This document shows positions 1 to 7,918 of a DNA stretch of 14,684 bases, in pieces. Each line of letters begins with the position of its first letter. Within the stretch, counting starts at the first letter, position 1. Position numbers and translations under genes: made by a program. The stretch spans positions 1 through 14,684 of the forward strand of contig NZ_JAIWNX010000319.1 in assembly GCF_020217185.1 (NCBI RefSeq), read 5' to 3'. The notes under the pieces were generated by a model. It did not search any database, was not told where the DNA came from, and was given only the letters and a program-made list of their open reading frames with translations. The stretch comes from Asticcacaulis sp. GTDB lineage: Bacteria > Pseudomonadota > Alphaproteobacteria > Caulobacterales > Caulobacteraceae.

Positions 1-745
1 GGATCGACCACGGCGGGCAGATGATGGCGTCTTCGTTGGCGCAGACGAGGTGGCGGGTGTGGCCCGGCTGACCCATGAAGTGAAACACGCGATCGCTTTC
101 ACCCATCTGAAAATAGAAATAGGCCTCCGAGCGGCGGTCGTGCAGGTGCGGCGGCATGGTGTTCCACACATTGCCGGGCTTGAGCAGGGTCAGGCCCATC
201 AGCAACTGCGCCGAACGGCAGACGCGCGGGACGATCAACTGATGGATAATGCGCTCGTTTGAGGTCTGAAGGCTGCCGCGTTCCAGCGGGTGGCTGCCTG
301 ACAGGGGGATGTGCTGGGTGGGGTAGCTGAAATGCGACGGGGTAGAGGCCAGGTAGAAGCGCGCCGGGGTCGCGGCGTCCACGCTTTCAAACGTCACATC
401 GCCCGTATCCGCGCCGATATAGAGGGCGTCGAGCGGGCTGAGCGCGTAGGCGACGCCGTCAACGCGCACCACGCCCGCACCGCTGCCGACATTGACCACG
501 CCTATTTCGCGGCGCGCCAGAAAAGATGATCCGGCGGCGGAGGCGGGCTCGCTGACCACGGGCAGGCCGACGCGCTGCTGTACCGGGGCGGCCCCGCCGA
601 TCACGAGGCGCTCCTGATGCAGGTAGTTCAGTCTGACCGCTTCGGGGGCGAACAGGCCGCTGATCAGGTAGCGGTCGCGCAGGTCTTGCGTATCGGCGAG
701 CGCCAGTTGGTCGGGGTGGGTGGCGTAATAGGTCTTTTCAAACAT
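1..745 (-). CDS. kduI: KduI, 5-keto-4-deoxyuronate isomerase (3' end outside window)
   Basis: This is 4-deoxy-L-threo-5-hexosulose-uronate ketol-isomerase, a cytoplasmic zinc cupin. It converts the unsaturated monomer released by oligogalacturonate lyase (DKI) to 3-deoxy-D-glycero-2,5-hexodiulosonate on the way to KDG. The ATG is at 745-743, two bases after the ogl stop, which implies translational coupling. Reading on gives 248 codons before the edge; the E. coli enzyme has 278. The metal site is visible: MPPHLHDRRSEAYFYF gives H200, H202 and E207. These sit four residues beyond the known E. coli ligands H196, H198 and E203. The last residues are CPPWSI, ending at 248, so by the same offset the fourth ligand (E. 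coli H245) would be the next codon, just off the window. There is no signal peptide, unlike the neighbouring lyase. Identity is very likely; whether the gene is intact cannot be judged. Confidence 0.95.
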   Translation of the reverse strand, partial: MFEKTYYATHPDQLALADTQDLRDRYLISGLFAPEAVRLNYLHQERLVIGGAAPVQQRVGLPVVSEPASAAGSSFLARREIGVVNVGSGAGVVRVDGVAYALSPLDALYIGADTGDVTFESVDAATPARFYLASTPSHFSYPTQHIPLSGSHPLERGSLQTSNERIIHQLIVPRVCRSAQLLMGLTLLKPGNVWNTMPPHLHDRRSEAYFYFQMGESDRVFHFMGQPGHTRHLVCANEDAIICPPWSI

Positions 746-747
746 GA

Positions 748-2118
748 TCAGCCGGTCACCCCCGGCCGCGCATCGACCGCATAGACGTGGTTGGCGCCGT
801 GCATGTTGGAAACGAAGACCAGCCATTGGCCATCCGGCGTAAAGCGCAGATTGGGCTCAAGCCGGTAGTCGTGCGCCCCCATATCGACCAGCCGCGTCGC
901 CCTGAACTTTTCAATCGTGATCAGGGTCTCATCATAGGAGGGCAGGTCGGCATCAACGATGGTTTCGGCCTCCAGCAGCGAAATCCATTTGCCGTCGGGT
1001 GCGTGGGCCACCATGTCGGCGTCGCCACCGTCCGAGGCAAAGGTTTTATTGTCGGGCGCGATGTTGAAGTGTACGCCCCAGTCGTTTTGTTCCAGCCGCT
1101 TCCACACGCGCTTGCCGGTGGCGAGTTCAAGGCCCGCCACCCAGAAGACCTGACCGCGCGGGGTTTGCAGGTCGTACCACAGCCATTTGCCATCGTGGCT
1201 GAAGAATTCGTGGCCCCATATCTCCATATTCATGCTGCGGGTGTGTACGCTTCGCAGCCCCGTGCCGTCGGATCGGATGAGTTTGATGCGATCCACGCGG
1301 TGCCACGGCCCTTCCATGCAGAAGCGGATCAGGGTCGGGTCGGTCGGTGAAAACTGGGCGTGGCCGATCCACTCCTCGGTTTTGAACAGGACGCGGCGTG
1401 CCTGGGTTTTCAGGTCAATGGTGAACAGCTCCGCCGGTACGCGCGCCGCCCAGCGTTCCAGCATCCGCACGCCCTTGGCCTTGGCGAAGTTGAGCGGCTT
1501 GCCGTCCGGCCCCAGCGCCGCGTATTCGGCCTGACCGAACTTTTCCAGCGAGCCCTTGTCCTTGGGCTGCAAGGGCTTGGCGCCATAGGCGACCTGCCCC
1601 AGCAGCAGGGTGTCATCAGCATTGGATCCGGTGATCCGGCCCGCCGGGATGCGCGTCAGCTTGCGCACCTTTTTGGTGTCCACATGGATGGCGTAGAGCG
1701 TCTTGGGACGGTCTTCGGCCTCGCCTTCACCTGCGTCGGTGACGGCATAGACGGCTTCGCGCGTGGTGCGCATCATGAACAGAAGATCGTTGTCCTTGCC
1801 CTTGACGAGCAGGCTGGTCTTCCAGTCGCTCAAACGCACGGCCACAATGCCCGACGGCGACTTGATCACCATAACATCGCCTTGCGGCGTATAGGCCGGG
1901 CGATAGAAGTAAAGCACGCCGGAGCCGTCCTCATCGGAAATCCGTATCACGCGACGACCGGTCTTTGGATCGGTAAAGGCGCGCGGAGCCTGGCCGGGCG
2001 GTGCCGTTGCGGGCACTGCGGGGGCTTGCGCCTGCGCGGCCTGCCCCATGATCAGAGGCAGTAGGGCCGAGGCCCCCCACAGGCCCTTCAACGCGGTACG
2101 ACGGGTCGAATCCGACAT
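748..2118 (-). CDS. ogl: Exported oligogalacturonate lyase (PL22)
   Basis: This 456-residue protein is oligogalacturonate lyase, which cleaves short (mainly di- and tri-) galacturonides by beta-elimination to DKI. The PL22 beta-propeller pattern is clear: WIGHAQFSP (H253), EGPWHRVDRI (H273), MNMEIWGHEFF (H303), NDWGVHFNIAPD (H350), and EPNLRFTPDGQWLVFVSNMHG near the C-terminus. The family uses a histidine base and a His/Gln-bound manganese; exactly which of these histidines correspond was not determined. The N-terminus is STRRTALKG, then a hydrophobic stretch, then an AQA-type cleavage site near residue 30. That is a twin-arginine-like signal, whereas the enterobacterial enzyme is cytoplasmic. 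The start follows a ribosome binding site (AAGGAG) that overlaps the TAA stop of the upstream hydrolase; the gap is 10 bp. It is the fourth gene of the leftward pectin operon. Confidence 0.93.
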   Translation of the reverse strand: MSDSTRRTALKGLWGASALLPLIMGQAAQAQAPAVPATAPPGQAPRAFTDPKTGRRVIRISDEDGSGVLYFYRPAYTPQGDVMVIKSPSGIVAVRLSDWKTSLLVKGKDNDLLFMMRTTREAVYAVTDAGEGEAEDRPKTLYAIHVDTKKVRKLTRIPAGRITGSNADDTLLLGQVAYGAKPLQPKDKGSLEKFGQAEYAALGPDGKPLNFAKAKGVRMLERWAARVPAELFTIDLKTQARRVLFKTEEWIGHAQFSPTDPTLIRFCMEGPWHRVDRIKLIRSDGTGLRSVHTRSMNMEIWGHEFFSHDGKWLWYDLQTPRGQVFWVAGLELATGKRVWKRLEQNDWGVHFNIAPDNKTFASDGGDADMVAHAPDGKWISLLEAETIVDADLPSYDETLITIEKFRATRLVDMGAHDYRLEPNLRFTPDGQWLVFVSNMHGANHVYAVDARPGVTG

Positions 2119-2128
2119 GGGGTACTCC

Positions 2129-4378
2129 TTACTTTACAGGTTTAAAGCTGAAGGTCTGCGTTTTGACGAAAGCGTCCCACGCCTCGCGCGACTTGAAATC
2201 AAGCCCGCCGTCCCAGGCTGATCCCATATAGTAGGTGAAGGGCTGGCCCGGCGTGACGCGCACCAGAATCAGATAGTTTTCAGCGTCCTCGGCAAAGCCT
2301 TCGACCATGGCCGGATCAACGGCGATGGTGATGCCGATATGGCCGTGATCCCCGACATCCGGCTCCCAGAAGCTTAAAATGCCCGCCTTGGCGTCCTTCA
2401 TCACCACGCCCGATCCGCCATCGCTCTTACGCTTGTTGATGCCGATACCGACGATCAGCGGGTCTTGGGTATCCGAGCGTAGGATCGAGGTCATGCGCGT
2501 GAAGTTCGACCCCAGCGGCAGCGAGAAGGTGCGCGTCTCCCACACCTTGCGCACAACATCGACGGGCCAGGGACGGTAATCGACGCTGAACTTCGCCTCA
2601 TCGCCGCCGGTCTTGTCGATGCGGTAGGTCGAGAAGTTGCGCGAGGTCCACAGCTTGTTGTCGTACCAGATGCCAAGCCCGCCCGCGCCGCGTCCGCGCC
2701 CGACATCGTAATAGTCGAGCCCTTCGCCGCGGTCGGTGTGGTAGTTGGGGAATTTCAGCTGCCGGTCCATGAAGGGATAGCGCACGCGCTTGGCCCATAC
2801 ATCGATGCCGGAACCGGACGGGGCTTCGCGCACTTCCAGCGCCGGGCCATAGATGCGGTGCGCCACGCGGTCGTTTTCCCACAGGAGGTCATCCAGACGA
2901 TCCGGCGCAAAGCGGGCGACGGCGCGCGGCGTCTGATCCGCCGGCGGCGTCAGCTTTTCGATGGGGGCCGGGCGTTTCAGCGTTGCCGGATCGTAGGCGA
3001 GGGCGCGCGTCGCCTTCATCTCGGCTTCACGGCGCGCCTTTTCGACGTCACCGACCACGGTCACCGGCGCGATGGGCTGCGGCGTGGTGGCAAGGATGGC
3101 GTCGTCGCTATCGCGGGGCAGGGGCGCTTCGGGCAGGCTCTGCACCGGTTCATTGAGACCCATCACCTCGATCCCGGCCAGCAGATAGGCCCCGGTGGCG
3201 TAGGGGCCGACATCGGTGGGCTTGGTCGGGACCGGGCGGTCGCCGGTCTTTTGCGCCGCGCCGATCAGGCCATTGGGCAGGACGTGGCGATTGAGCGCCG
3301 CCCAGCCCTTCGTCACCGCCGGCTGATAGGTGGCGCGGTCCAGTAATCCATGATTGATCCCCCAGGCCAGCGCATAGACGAAGAAGGCCGAGCCGGAGGT
3401 TTCGGCTTCGGGATAACCCTTTGGGTCATTGAGGTCGCTGCGCCACAGGCCGTCGGCCTGCTGCAATTCGATCAGGCGGCTGGCCATCTTTTTGAAGATA
3501 TCGACATAGAAGGCACGGCCTTCAAACTCGGCGGGCATGGCGTCCAGCACGCGGACAAGGCCCCCCATCACCCAGCCATTGCCACGCGCCCAGTAGATCG
3601 GCTTGCCGTCGGTGCCCAGATGGCTCTGGTCCTTGAAACGCTCGTCGCGCAGGAAGAGGCGGTCCTGTTCGACCCACAGGCGCGCCGCGGTGCGCCGCCA
3701 TTCTTTGTCCATGGCCCTGAGGTATTTCGGGTCGCCGGTCAGGGCTGATTGTCGCGCCAGCACCGGCGGGGCCATGAACAGGGCGTCGCTCCACCACCAG
3801 ATCAGGGCTTCGGTTTCCTGCGGACGGTTGAGGTGCGGCACCATGTAATCGAGGCGCTGCTGCAAGGGCATCAGCACGCCCGGCTGGCCTCGTCGCGCAT
3901 AAAGTTCCTGATAGAGGTCGCCGATGGCCAGCTCATCGGCATTGAGCATCAGGCGCTCGGCCCGCGCGCCGCGAAAGGCGTAATGATAATGCTCCGCCGT
4001 GGCGGTCAGAAAGCGCAGGGTGTCGGGATTGTCGCTGATCCGCGCCAGTCGCGCCGCGCCGACATAGAAGGTGGCCGCCACCCAGTTGGAGGAAATTTCA
4101 GAGAGGTTGGAGCCGGTCGAAAGCTGGATCGGGCGGCGGCTCATATCGGCGATTTGTGACGCGGCGACGTATTCCAGCACGGGCAGCACCGCCTGACGGC
4201 TCGGCACGCGGTCGGGGGCAAAGGTCGTATTCGGGCGCGGCGGTGGGGTGAGCCAGCGCGCTTCGATCCCCGCCACGGGGGTTGTCTGCGGCGCATCGGC
4301 GGCCCCAACGGATGAGGCCATAAGGGCGCTCATGACCAGCGACAGGGTGGCGTGTTTCAGGCGCGGGTGCGGGGTCAT
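2129..4378 (-). CDS. Exported GH105-like unsaturated uronyl hydrolase fused to DUF4861
   Basis: This 749-residue two-domain protein starts with a Sec signal peptide (about 1-27, VGAADA region). Residues about 60-410 resemble GH88/GH105 unsaturated rhamnogalacturonyl/galacturonyl hydrolases: WWWSDALFMAPP (195-205, with D198 a likely catalytic acid comparable to the family aspartate), YWARGNGWVMGGL (262-274) and EAETSGSAFFVYALAWG (324-340). A low-complexity linker (about 410-485) leads to a DUF4861-type beta-rich domain (about 490-745), a family found in pectin-degradation clusters with no firm function. The likely job is removal of the unsaturated uronic acid from the non-reducing end of lyase products in the periplasm. 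I chose the ATG at 4378 rather than an in-frame one at 4438. The downstream one begins the signal peptide and has AAGGA eight bases upstream, while the other lies inside a terminator. The fusion could also be bifunctional. Confidence 0.85.
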   Translation of the reverse strand: MTPHPRLKHATLSLVMSALMASSVGAADAPQTTPVAGIEARWLTPPPRPNTTFAPDRVPSRQAVLPVLEYVAASQIADMSRRPIQLSTGSNLSEISSNWVAATFYVGAARLARISDNPDTLRFLTATAEHYHYAFRGARAERLMLNADELAIGDLYQELYARRGQPGVLMPLQQRLDYMVPHLNRPQETEALIWWWSDALFMAPPVLARQSALTGDPKYLRAMDKEWRRTAARLWVEQDRLFLRDERFKDQSHLGTDGKPIYWARGNGWVMGGLVRVLDAMPAEFEGRAFYVDIFKKMASRLIELQQADGLWRSDLNDPKGYPEAETSGSAFFVYALAWGINHGLLDRATYQPAVTKGWAALNRHVLPNGLIGAAQKTGDRPVPTKPTDVGPYATGAYLLAGIEVMGLNEPVQSLPEAPLPRDSDDAILATTPQPIAPVTVVGDVEKARREAEMKATRALAYDPATLKRPAPIEKLTPPADQTPRAVARFAPDRLDDLLWENDRVAHRIYGPALEVREAPSGSGIDVWAKRVRYPFMDRQLKFPNYHTDRGEGLDYYDVGRGRGAGGLGIWYDNKLWTSRNFSTYRIDKTGGDEAKFSVDYRPWPVDVVRKVWETRTFSLPLGSNFTRMTSILRSDTQDPLIVGIGINKRKSDGGSGVVMKDAKAGILSFWEPDVGDHGHIGITIAVDPAMVEGFAEDAENYLILVRVTPGQPFTYYMGSAWDGGLDFKSREAWDAFVKTQTFSFKPVK

Positions 4379-4390
4379 GGGAAACGTCCT

Positions 4391-4425
4391 TAAAAAGGTC
4401 CGGCCCCGGTGAAAGGGGCCGGACT
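4391..4425 (-). terminator. Intrinsic terminator between the TonB receptor and GH105 genes
   Basis: Read on the minus strand, GTCCGGCCCC, a seven-base loop and GGGGCCGGAC form a perfect 10-bp GC-rich stem (plus a G-U closing pair), followed at once by TTTTT. It lies 35 bases after the receptor stop. The T-run is followed directly by the AAGGA ribosome binding site of the next gene, so terminator and translation signal abut. On the plus strand there is no T-run. Because the downstream genes belong to the same pathway and show no clear promoter of their own, I infer partial read-through and stepped expression. Confidence 0.85.
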
Positions 4426-4459
4426 CAGTTACGGGCAAAGTTACGCGTACTGAAAGGGT

Positions 4460-7400
4460 TTAGAAGGTGGTGATGATGCCGAAATAGTAGCGGCGACCGT
4501 AGTAGAGGGTATCGAAGACATAGGGTGCCCCGCCGGCGTCGCGGTACTCTTGCGGCGCATAGCGCGTCACCGTGTCATCGAGCAGGTTCTTGCCTTCGGC
4601 AAACAGCTCCAGCTTCTTGTTGACCTTATAAGAGACGCGCGCATCCAGCGATTTCGCACCGTTCTTGAAGACCGGCGTCACAGTCTTGAAGTAGCTGGTC
4701 TGACCGCCATAGGGCTCCAGATTGATACCGATGAGGTTCTGCGTCGCTTCGTTTGGTACGCGGTTGGTGCCTTCGCTGGCATCCATACGGTCGTAATAGA
4801 AGGTCCGTTGCTGATAAGCGACGCGGGCGTTGAGACGGCCATCATCGTACCAGAAATTGACGTTGTAATAGTAGTCAGACTGTCCGCGCGGCGGCAGAGC
4901 CTTGCCGGTGATCGGATCAACGGCAGTAAAGCTCTCATTGCTTTCGGTCGTTGAGTAGTTGAAGCCGCCACCGGTGTATTTAAAGTACCAGGGCAGGAAG
5001 GTGAATGCCGTACGGCCAGCGATTTCAAACCCGGTCTGCTTCAGGCCCGGAGGGCCGTCTTCATAGGTGGGGGCGATGTAGGTGTTACCCTCCAGCTCGT
5101 ATTCGGGGAGCGTGATCGACTCCGGCCGATTGGTCTTGACGTCGATGGTGTAGGTGGCGAGGCTGAGCTGGGTATCTTTGTTGGGATACCACTCCAGCGA
5201 CAGGTTGGAGGTGGTGGCCTCATAACCCTTCAGCTCCGGATTGCCGATGCGACCGGAGCAGCGGCGGTCGTTGACCGGCTCCGACTCTGCTTCAGGGTCA
5301 GCGTCATTCCAGTAGCCGGGGAAGGCAGTACCAAGCTCTTCGAGCGTCGCCTGATCAGCCGGGCTGATATAGTTGCAGGTGGCGGCCGAGGTGCCGGTAA
5401 GCTGGGCCATGCTGGGGCGGGCGCGCTGCTTGGCAATGGAATAGCGTAGCACCAACTGGTCCTCGATCGGCCAGACGGCGAGGTTCAGGCTGGGCAGGAA
5501 GTCGTCGGATTCGCGCATCACCTCGGTTTCGCGTCGGGACACAAAGGTGGTAACGGTGGGATCGATCCCCGTGCCGCCTGCGCGGATGGCGGCGACAAGG
5601 GTTGGGTTCAGTGTCGTCGTCTGGAAGATGACGGACGGCGCGGCCTCGACCTTGATCTTCTGATAGCGGACGCCGAGGTTACCCATGACGTTCATGCCAA
5701 ACAGCCGGGTTTCAAAATCGCCCATCAGATAGGCCGAAGTGGTCAACTCGCTGGTCGAATAGCTGGGGCGCTCATAGGTTTTGCCGTCGGACGCGATACA
5801 GCTATAGAGGCAATCGAGGGTATGGTGGCTGAGGTCGGCATATTGACTTAACGTGCCGAACAGGCTGTCAAAATCGAATGCCTTCCACGAGTCGATCAGG
5901 CCACCACGGTCCGGCATGCCTTCAAAATAGTTGGCCCCCGGCAGCGTGATCAGACTGTTGTTGATTAGCTCCTGATACTGTTCGCGCGTCAGCATGTGCT
6001 CCTTTTCCAGACGATCCTGACTGGTCGCGCTGGTCACAAGGGTGCGTGAACCGAATTTGCAATTGGCGCCGGCCACGCTGGGGTCACAGAAACGCACATA
6101 GTCGAGGCTGCGGGCCCGCGACAGGGTAACGCCCGGTGCGATGTTGAAGCCGCCTTCGCGCCAGGTTTCGTTCTGACGGTCGGTATGCGAGACGCCGAAC
6201 TTGACCGTCTTCAGCGGGCCGAAATTTTCGAAGAACCGCGTCACATCAAGCTGATAATTGATCTCGTTGTTCTTGTCGGCCTGCGGCGTATATTCCAGTC
6301 GCGCCGTTGTTGTTGGGTTCTGGAAGACGCCCGGACGCACGGGTGAGGAATTGTCCGGCGATGACGGGTAGTAGGAGGCCGGGTTGTTCAGATCGAACGA
6401 CGGTACGTCAAAAGTCCACAGTCCGTTTTCCGGGATGACCCGGAAGGAGGCGCGGGGAATGGAGGCGATGATCTTGAAGGCGTCATCCTCACGCTCACCC
6501 TTGGAGAAGCCGTACTGAATACGGGCCTTGGCCAGCCACTGGTCGTTTTTGAAATCCGCGCCGAGTTGGCTGTAATGCTGTTCATTGGTGCGCTGGATGT
6601 CGCGGACCTGACTGTCATAGTTCAGCGTGGTGACGCCATTGCCACGGATCAGGTCGTAGGAGGTGATGTAGTGGTTCGCATTGACCACGACATTGCGCAT
6701 ATTGGTGCTCAGCGCGCCGGTCGCCGAGGTCGAGCCGGAGGGGGCGATGATCTGAAGGTTATAGGCCTGAAAATCCTGCTCGCGGATATTCGGATTGTAG
6801 GAGGCAAAAACCGTCAGATTATCGCTGACGCGGTAGTCTGCGCGTAGCTGGAACGAGGTGCGCGTGTCGCGGCGGTTTTCGCGACGCATGCGCGGCAGGG
6901 ACGGGGCGTAGTCTTCCCACTGCGCATAGCAGGTCAGGCGCGGGTTGCGGTCGCGGTACGGATCTGGCTGGCCCGCAATGGCGACCGGGAGCTTGGCGCA
7001 GTCCGCCTTGTTGGTCACGGCCGCAGCCGTAGGCTCATAGGGCGTGATGAAGGTCTTTTCCGGCGAATTGTCGTGATCGCCGAAGGGCTGATAACCGACC
7101 TGCTTGTCCGACACGCTGTTGAAGTCGGTTGAGGTGCGCGCGTCGTCATAGGTGAAGTTGAACAGGATACCCAGACGGTTATCGAGGAATTTGCGCGTCA
7201 GGATGAGGTTGGCGCGTGGCGACCAGTTGCCGTCCAGCGTATTGCGCTGATACTGCAGATTGAACTTATACAGCGGCTTGGCGAAGTCGAGACCGCCGCG
7301 CTGTTCGATCTTCACCGTGCCGCCGACGCCACCGGGGCGCATATCGGCGGTCTGGCCCTTGATGACGTCCACGCTCTTGATCAGGTCCGAGGACATGTCG

Positions 7401-7813
7401 TTCAGGCCCGTGACCGACCGCCCGTTCTGCGAGTCGGTCGGCAGCATGGACATACCATCGACTTCCACGCGGATCAGATCGGCGTCCTGACCGCGAATAT
7501 TAAAGCCACCCTGATCGCCGGAGTCGGTGATATTCAGAGCGACACCGGCGATGCGGGCGATGGCTTCGCCGACATTCTTGTCCGGGAAGTTACCAACGTC
7601 ATCGGCGACGATGGAGTCCTGAGCCGTGGCGGCGCGCTTTTTACGATTGATGGCCGACTGCTCGGCGCGGCGCGCACCCACGACGATCACTTCCTGAACG
7701 TCGTCGGCATTGGCCGCCGGTTGTGCGGGTGTGTTCTGAGCCAGTGCGACGCTGGCCGTACTGAGCGCCAGCAGAGAGGCGCTGAACATAAGTGCGGTGC
7801 TCTTAAGTTTCAT
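4460..7813 (-). CDS. TonB-dependent outer-membrane receptor for pectin oligomers
   Basis: This 1117-residue protein is a TonB-dependent receptor of the long Xanthomonas/Caulobacter type, which uses inner-membrane energy from TonB-ExbBD to import large substrates. Residues 1-25 are a Sec signal peptide ending ASVALA. A TonB-box-like stretch VQEVIVVGARR follows (about 39-49). The plug domain shows NFPDKNVGEAIARIAGVALN, GGFNIRGQ, IRVEVDGMSM and DVIKGQTADMRPGGVGGTV. The rest is a beta-barrel with many aromatic strands, and the chain ends in phenylalanine (YYFGIITTF), the usual outer-membrane assembly signal. The start ATG has AAGGGA eight bases upstream. It is the second gene of the operon, 105 bp after the pectate lyase, and is followed by a terminator. 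Substrate (oligogalacturonides) is inferred from neighbours only; the sequence alone does not show it. Confidence 0.93.
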   Translation of the reverse strand: MKLKSTALMFSASLLALSTASVALAQNTPAQPAANADDVQEVIVVGARRAEQSAINRKKRAATAQDSIVADDVGNFPDKNVGEAIARIAGVALNITDSGDQGGFNIRGQDADLIRVEVDGMSMLPTDSQNGRSVTGLNDMSSDLIKSVDVIKGQTADMRPGGVGGTVKIEQRGGLDFAKPLYKFNLQYQRNTLDGNWSPRANLILTRKFLDNRLGILFNFTYDDARTSTDFNSVSDKQVGYQPFGDHDNSPEKTFITPYEPTAAAVTNKADCAKLPVAIAGQPDPYRDRNPRLTCYAQWEDYAPSLPRMRRENRRDTRTSFQLRADYRVSDNLTVFASYNPNIREQDFQAYNLQIIAPSGSTSATGALSTNMRNVVVNANHYITSYDLIRGNGVTTLNYDSQVRDIQRTNEQHYSQLGADFKNDQWLAKARIQYGFSKGEREDDAFKIIASIPRASFRVIPENGLWTFDVPSFDLNNPASYYPSSPDNSSPVRPGVFQNPTTTARLEYTPQADKNNEINYQLDVTRFFENFGPLKTVKFGVSHTDRQNETWREGGFNIAPGVTLSRARSLDYVRFCDPSVAGANCKFGSRTLVTSATSQDRLEKEHMLTREQYQELINNSLITLPGANYFEGMPDRGGLIDSWKAFDFDSLFGTLSQYADLSHHTLDCLYSCIASDGKTYERPSYSTSELTTSAYLMGDFETRLFGMNVMGNLGVRYQKIKVEAAPSVIFQTTTLNPTLVAAIRAGGTGIDPTVTTFVSRRETEVMRESDDFLPSLNLAVWPIEDQLVLRYSIAKQRARPSMAQLTGTSAATCNYISPADQATLEELGTAFPGYWNDADPEAESEPVNDRRCSGRIGNPELKGYEATTSNLSLEWYPNKDTQLSLATYTIDVKTNRPESITLPEYELEGNTYIAPTYEDGPPGLKQTGFEIAGRTAFTFLPWYFKYTGGGFNYSTTESNESFTAVDPITGKALPPRGQSDYYYNVNFWYDDGRLNARVAYQQRTFYYDRMDASEGTNRVPNEATQNLIGINLEPYGGQTSYFKTVTPVFKNGAKSLDARVSYKVNKKLELFAEGKNLLDDTVTRYAPQEYRDAGGAPYVFDTLYYGRRYYFGIITTF

Positions 7814-7842
7814 GGTCTTAATCCCTTCCCATTTGTGGTGTC

Positions 7843-7860
7843 CCCGGATTGGCTTCCGGG
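7843..7860 (-). promoter_or_regulatory. Short hairpin in the receptor 5' leader
   Basis: CCCGGA and TCCGGG form a perfect 6-bp stem with a six-base loop, 30 bases upstream of the receptor start codon. There is no T-run, so it is not a terminator. It could affect stability or translation of the receptor message, but could also be chance. Confidence 0.35.
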
Positions 7861-7884
7861 TGGTGTAATTGGTTGTTGTGAGCT

Positions 7885-7912
7885 GCGGTTACCGGTGTCA
7901 TCCGGTCGCCGC
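7885..7912 (-). promoter_or_regulatory. GC-rich hairpin just after the pectate lyase stop
   Basis: GCGG and CCGC, then ACCGG and CCGGT, pair around a TGTCAT loop, giving an 11-position stem with one G-T pair and one mismatch. It starts six bases after the stop codon of the pectate lyase and is not followed by a T-run. It therefore looks like a processing or stabilising hairpin between two cistrons of the same operon rather than a terminator. Confidence 0.45.
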
Positions 7913-7918
7913 AAAAGG

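Noticed and set aside
1360..2064. Long open frames opposite the real genes, such as here and at 11413-12183 on the minus strand
   Set aside because: They mirror well-supported genes in GC-rich DNA, show low-complexity Arg/Ala/Gly-rich sequence and no recognisable motif.
4379..4438. Longer N-terminus for the GH105-DUF4861 protein
   Set aside because: It would be translated from the terminator stem and puts 20 residues before a clear signal peptide; ATG at 4378 has a good ribosome binding site.
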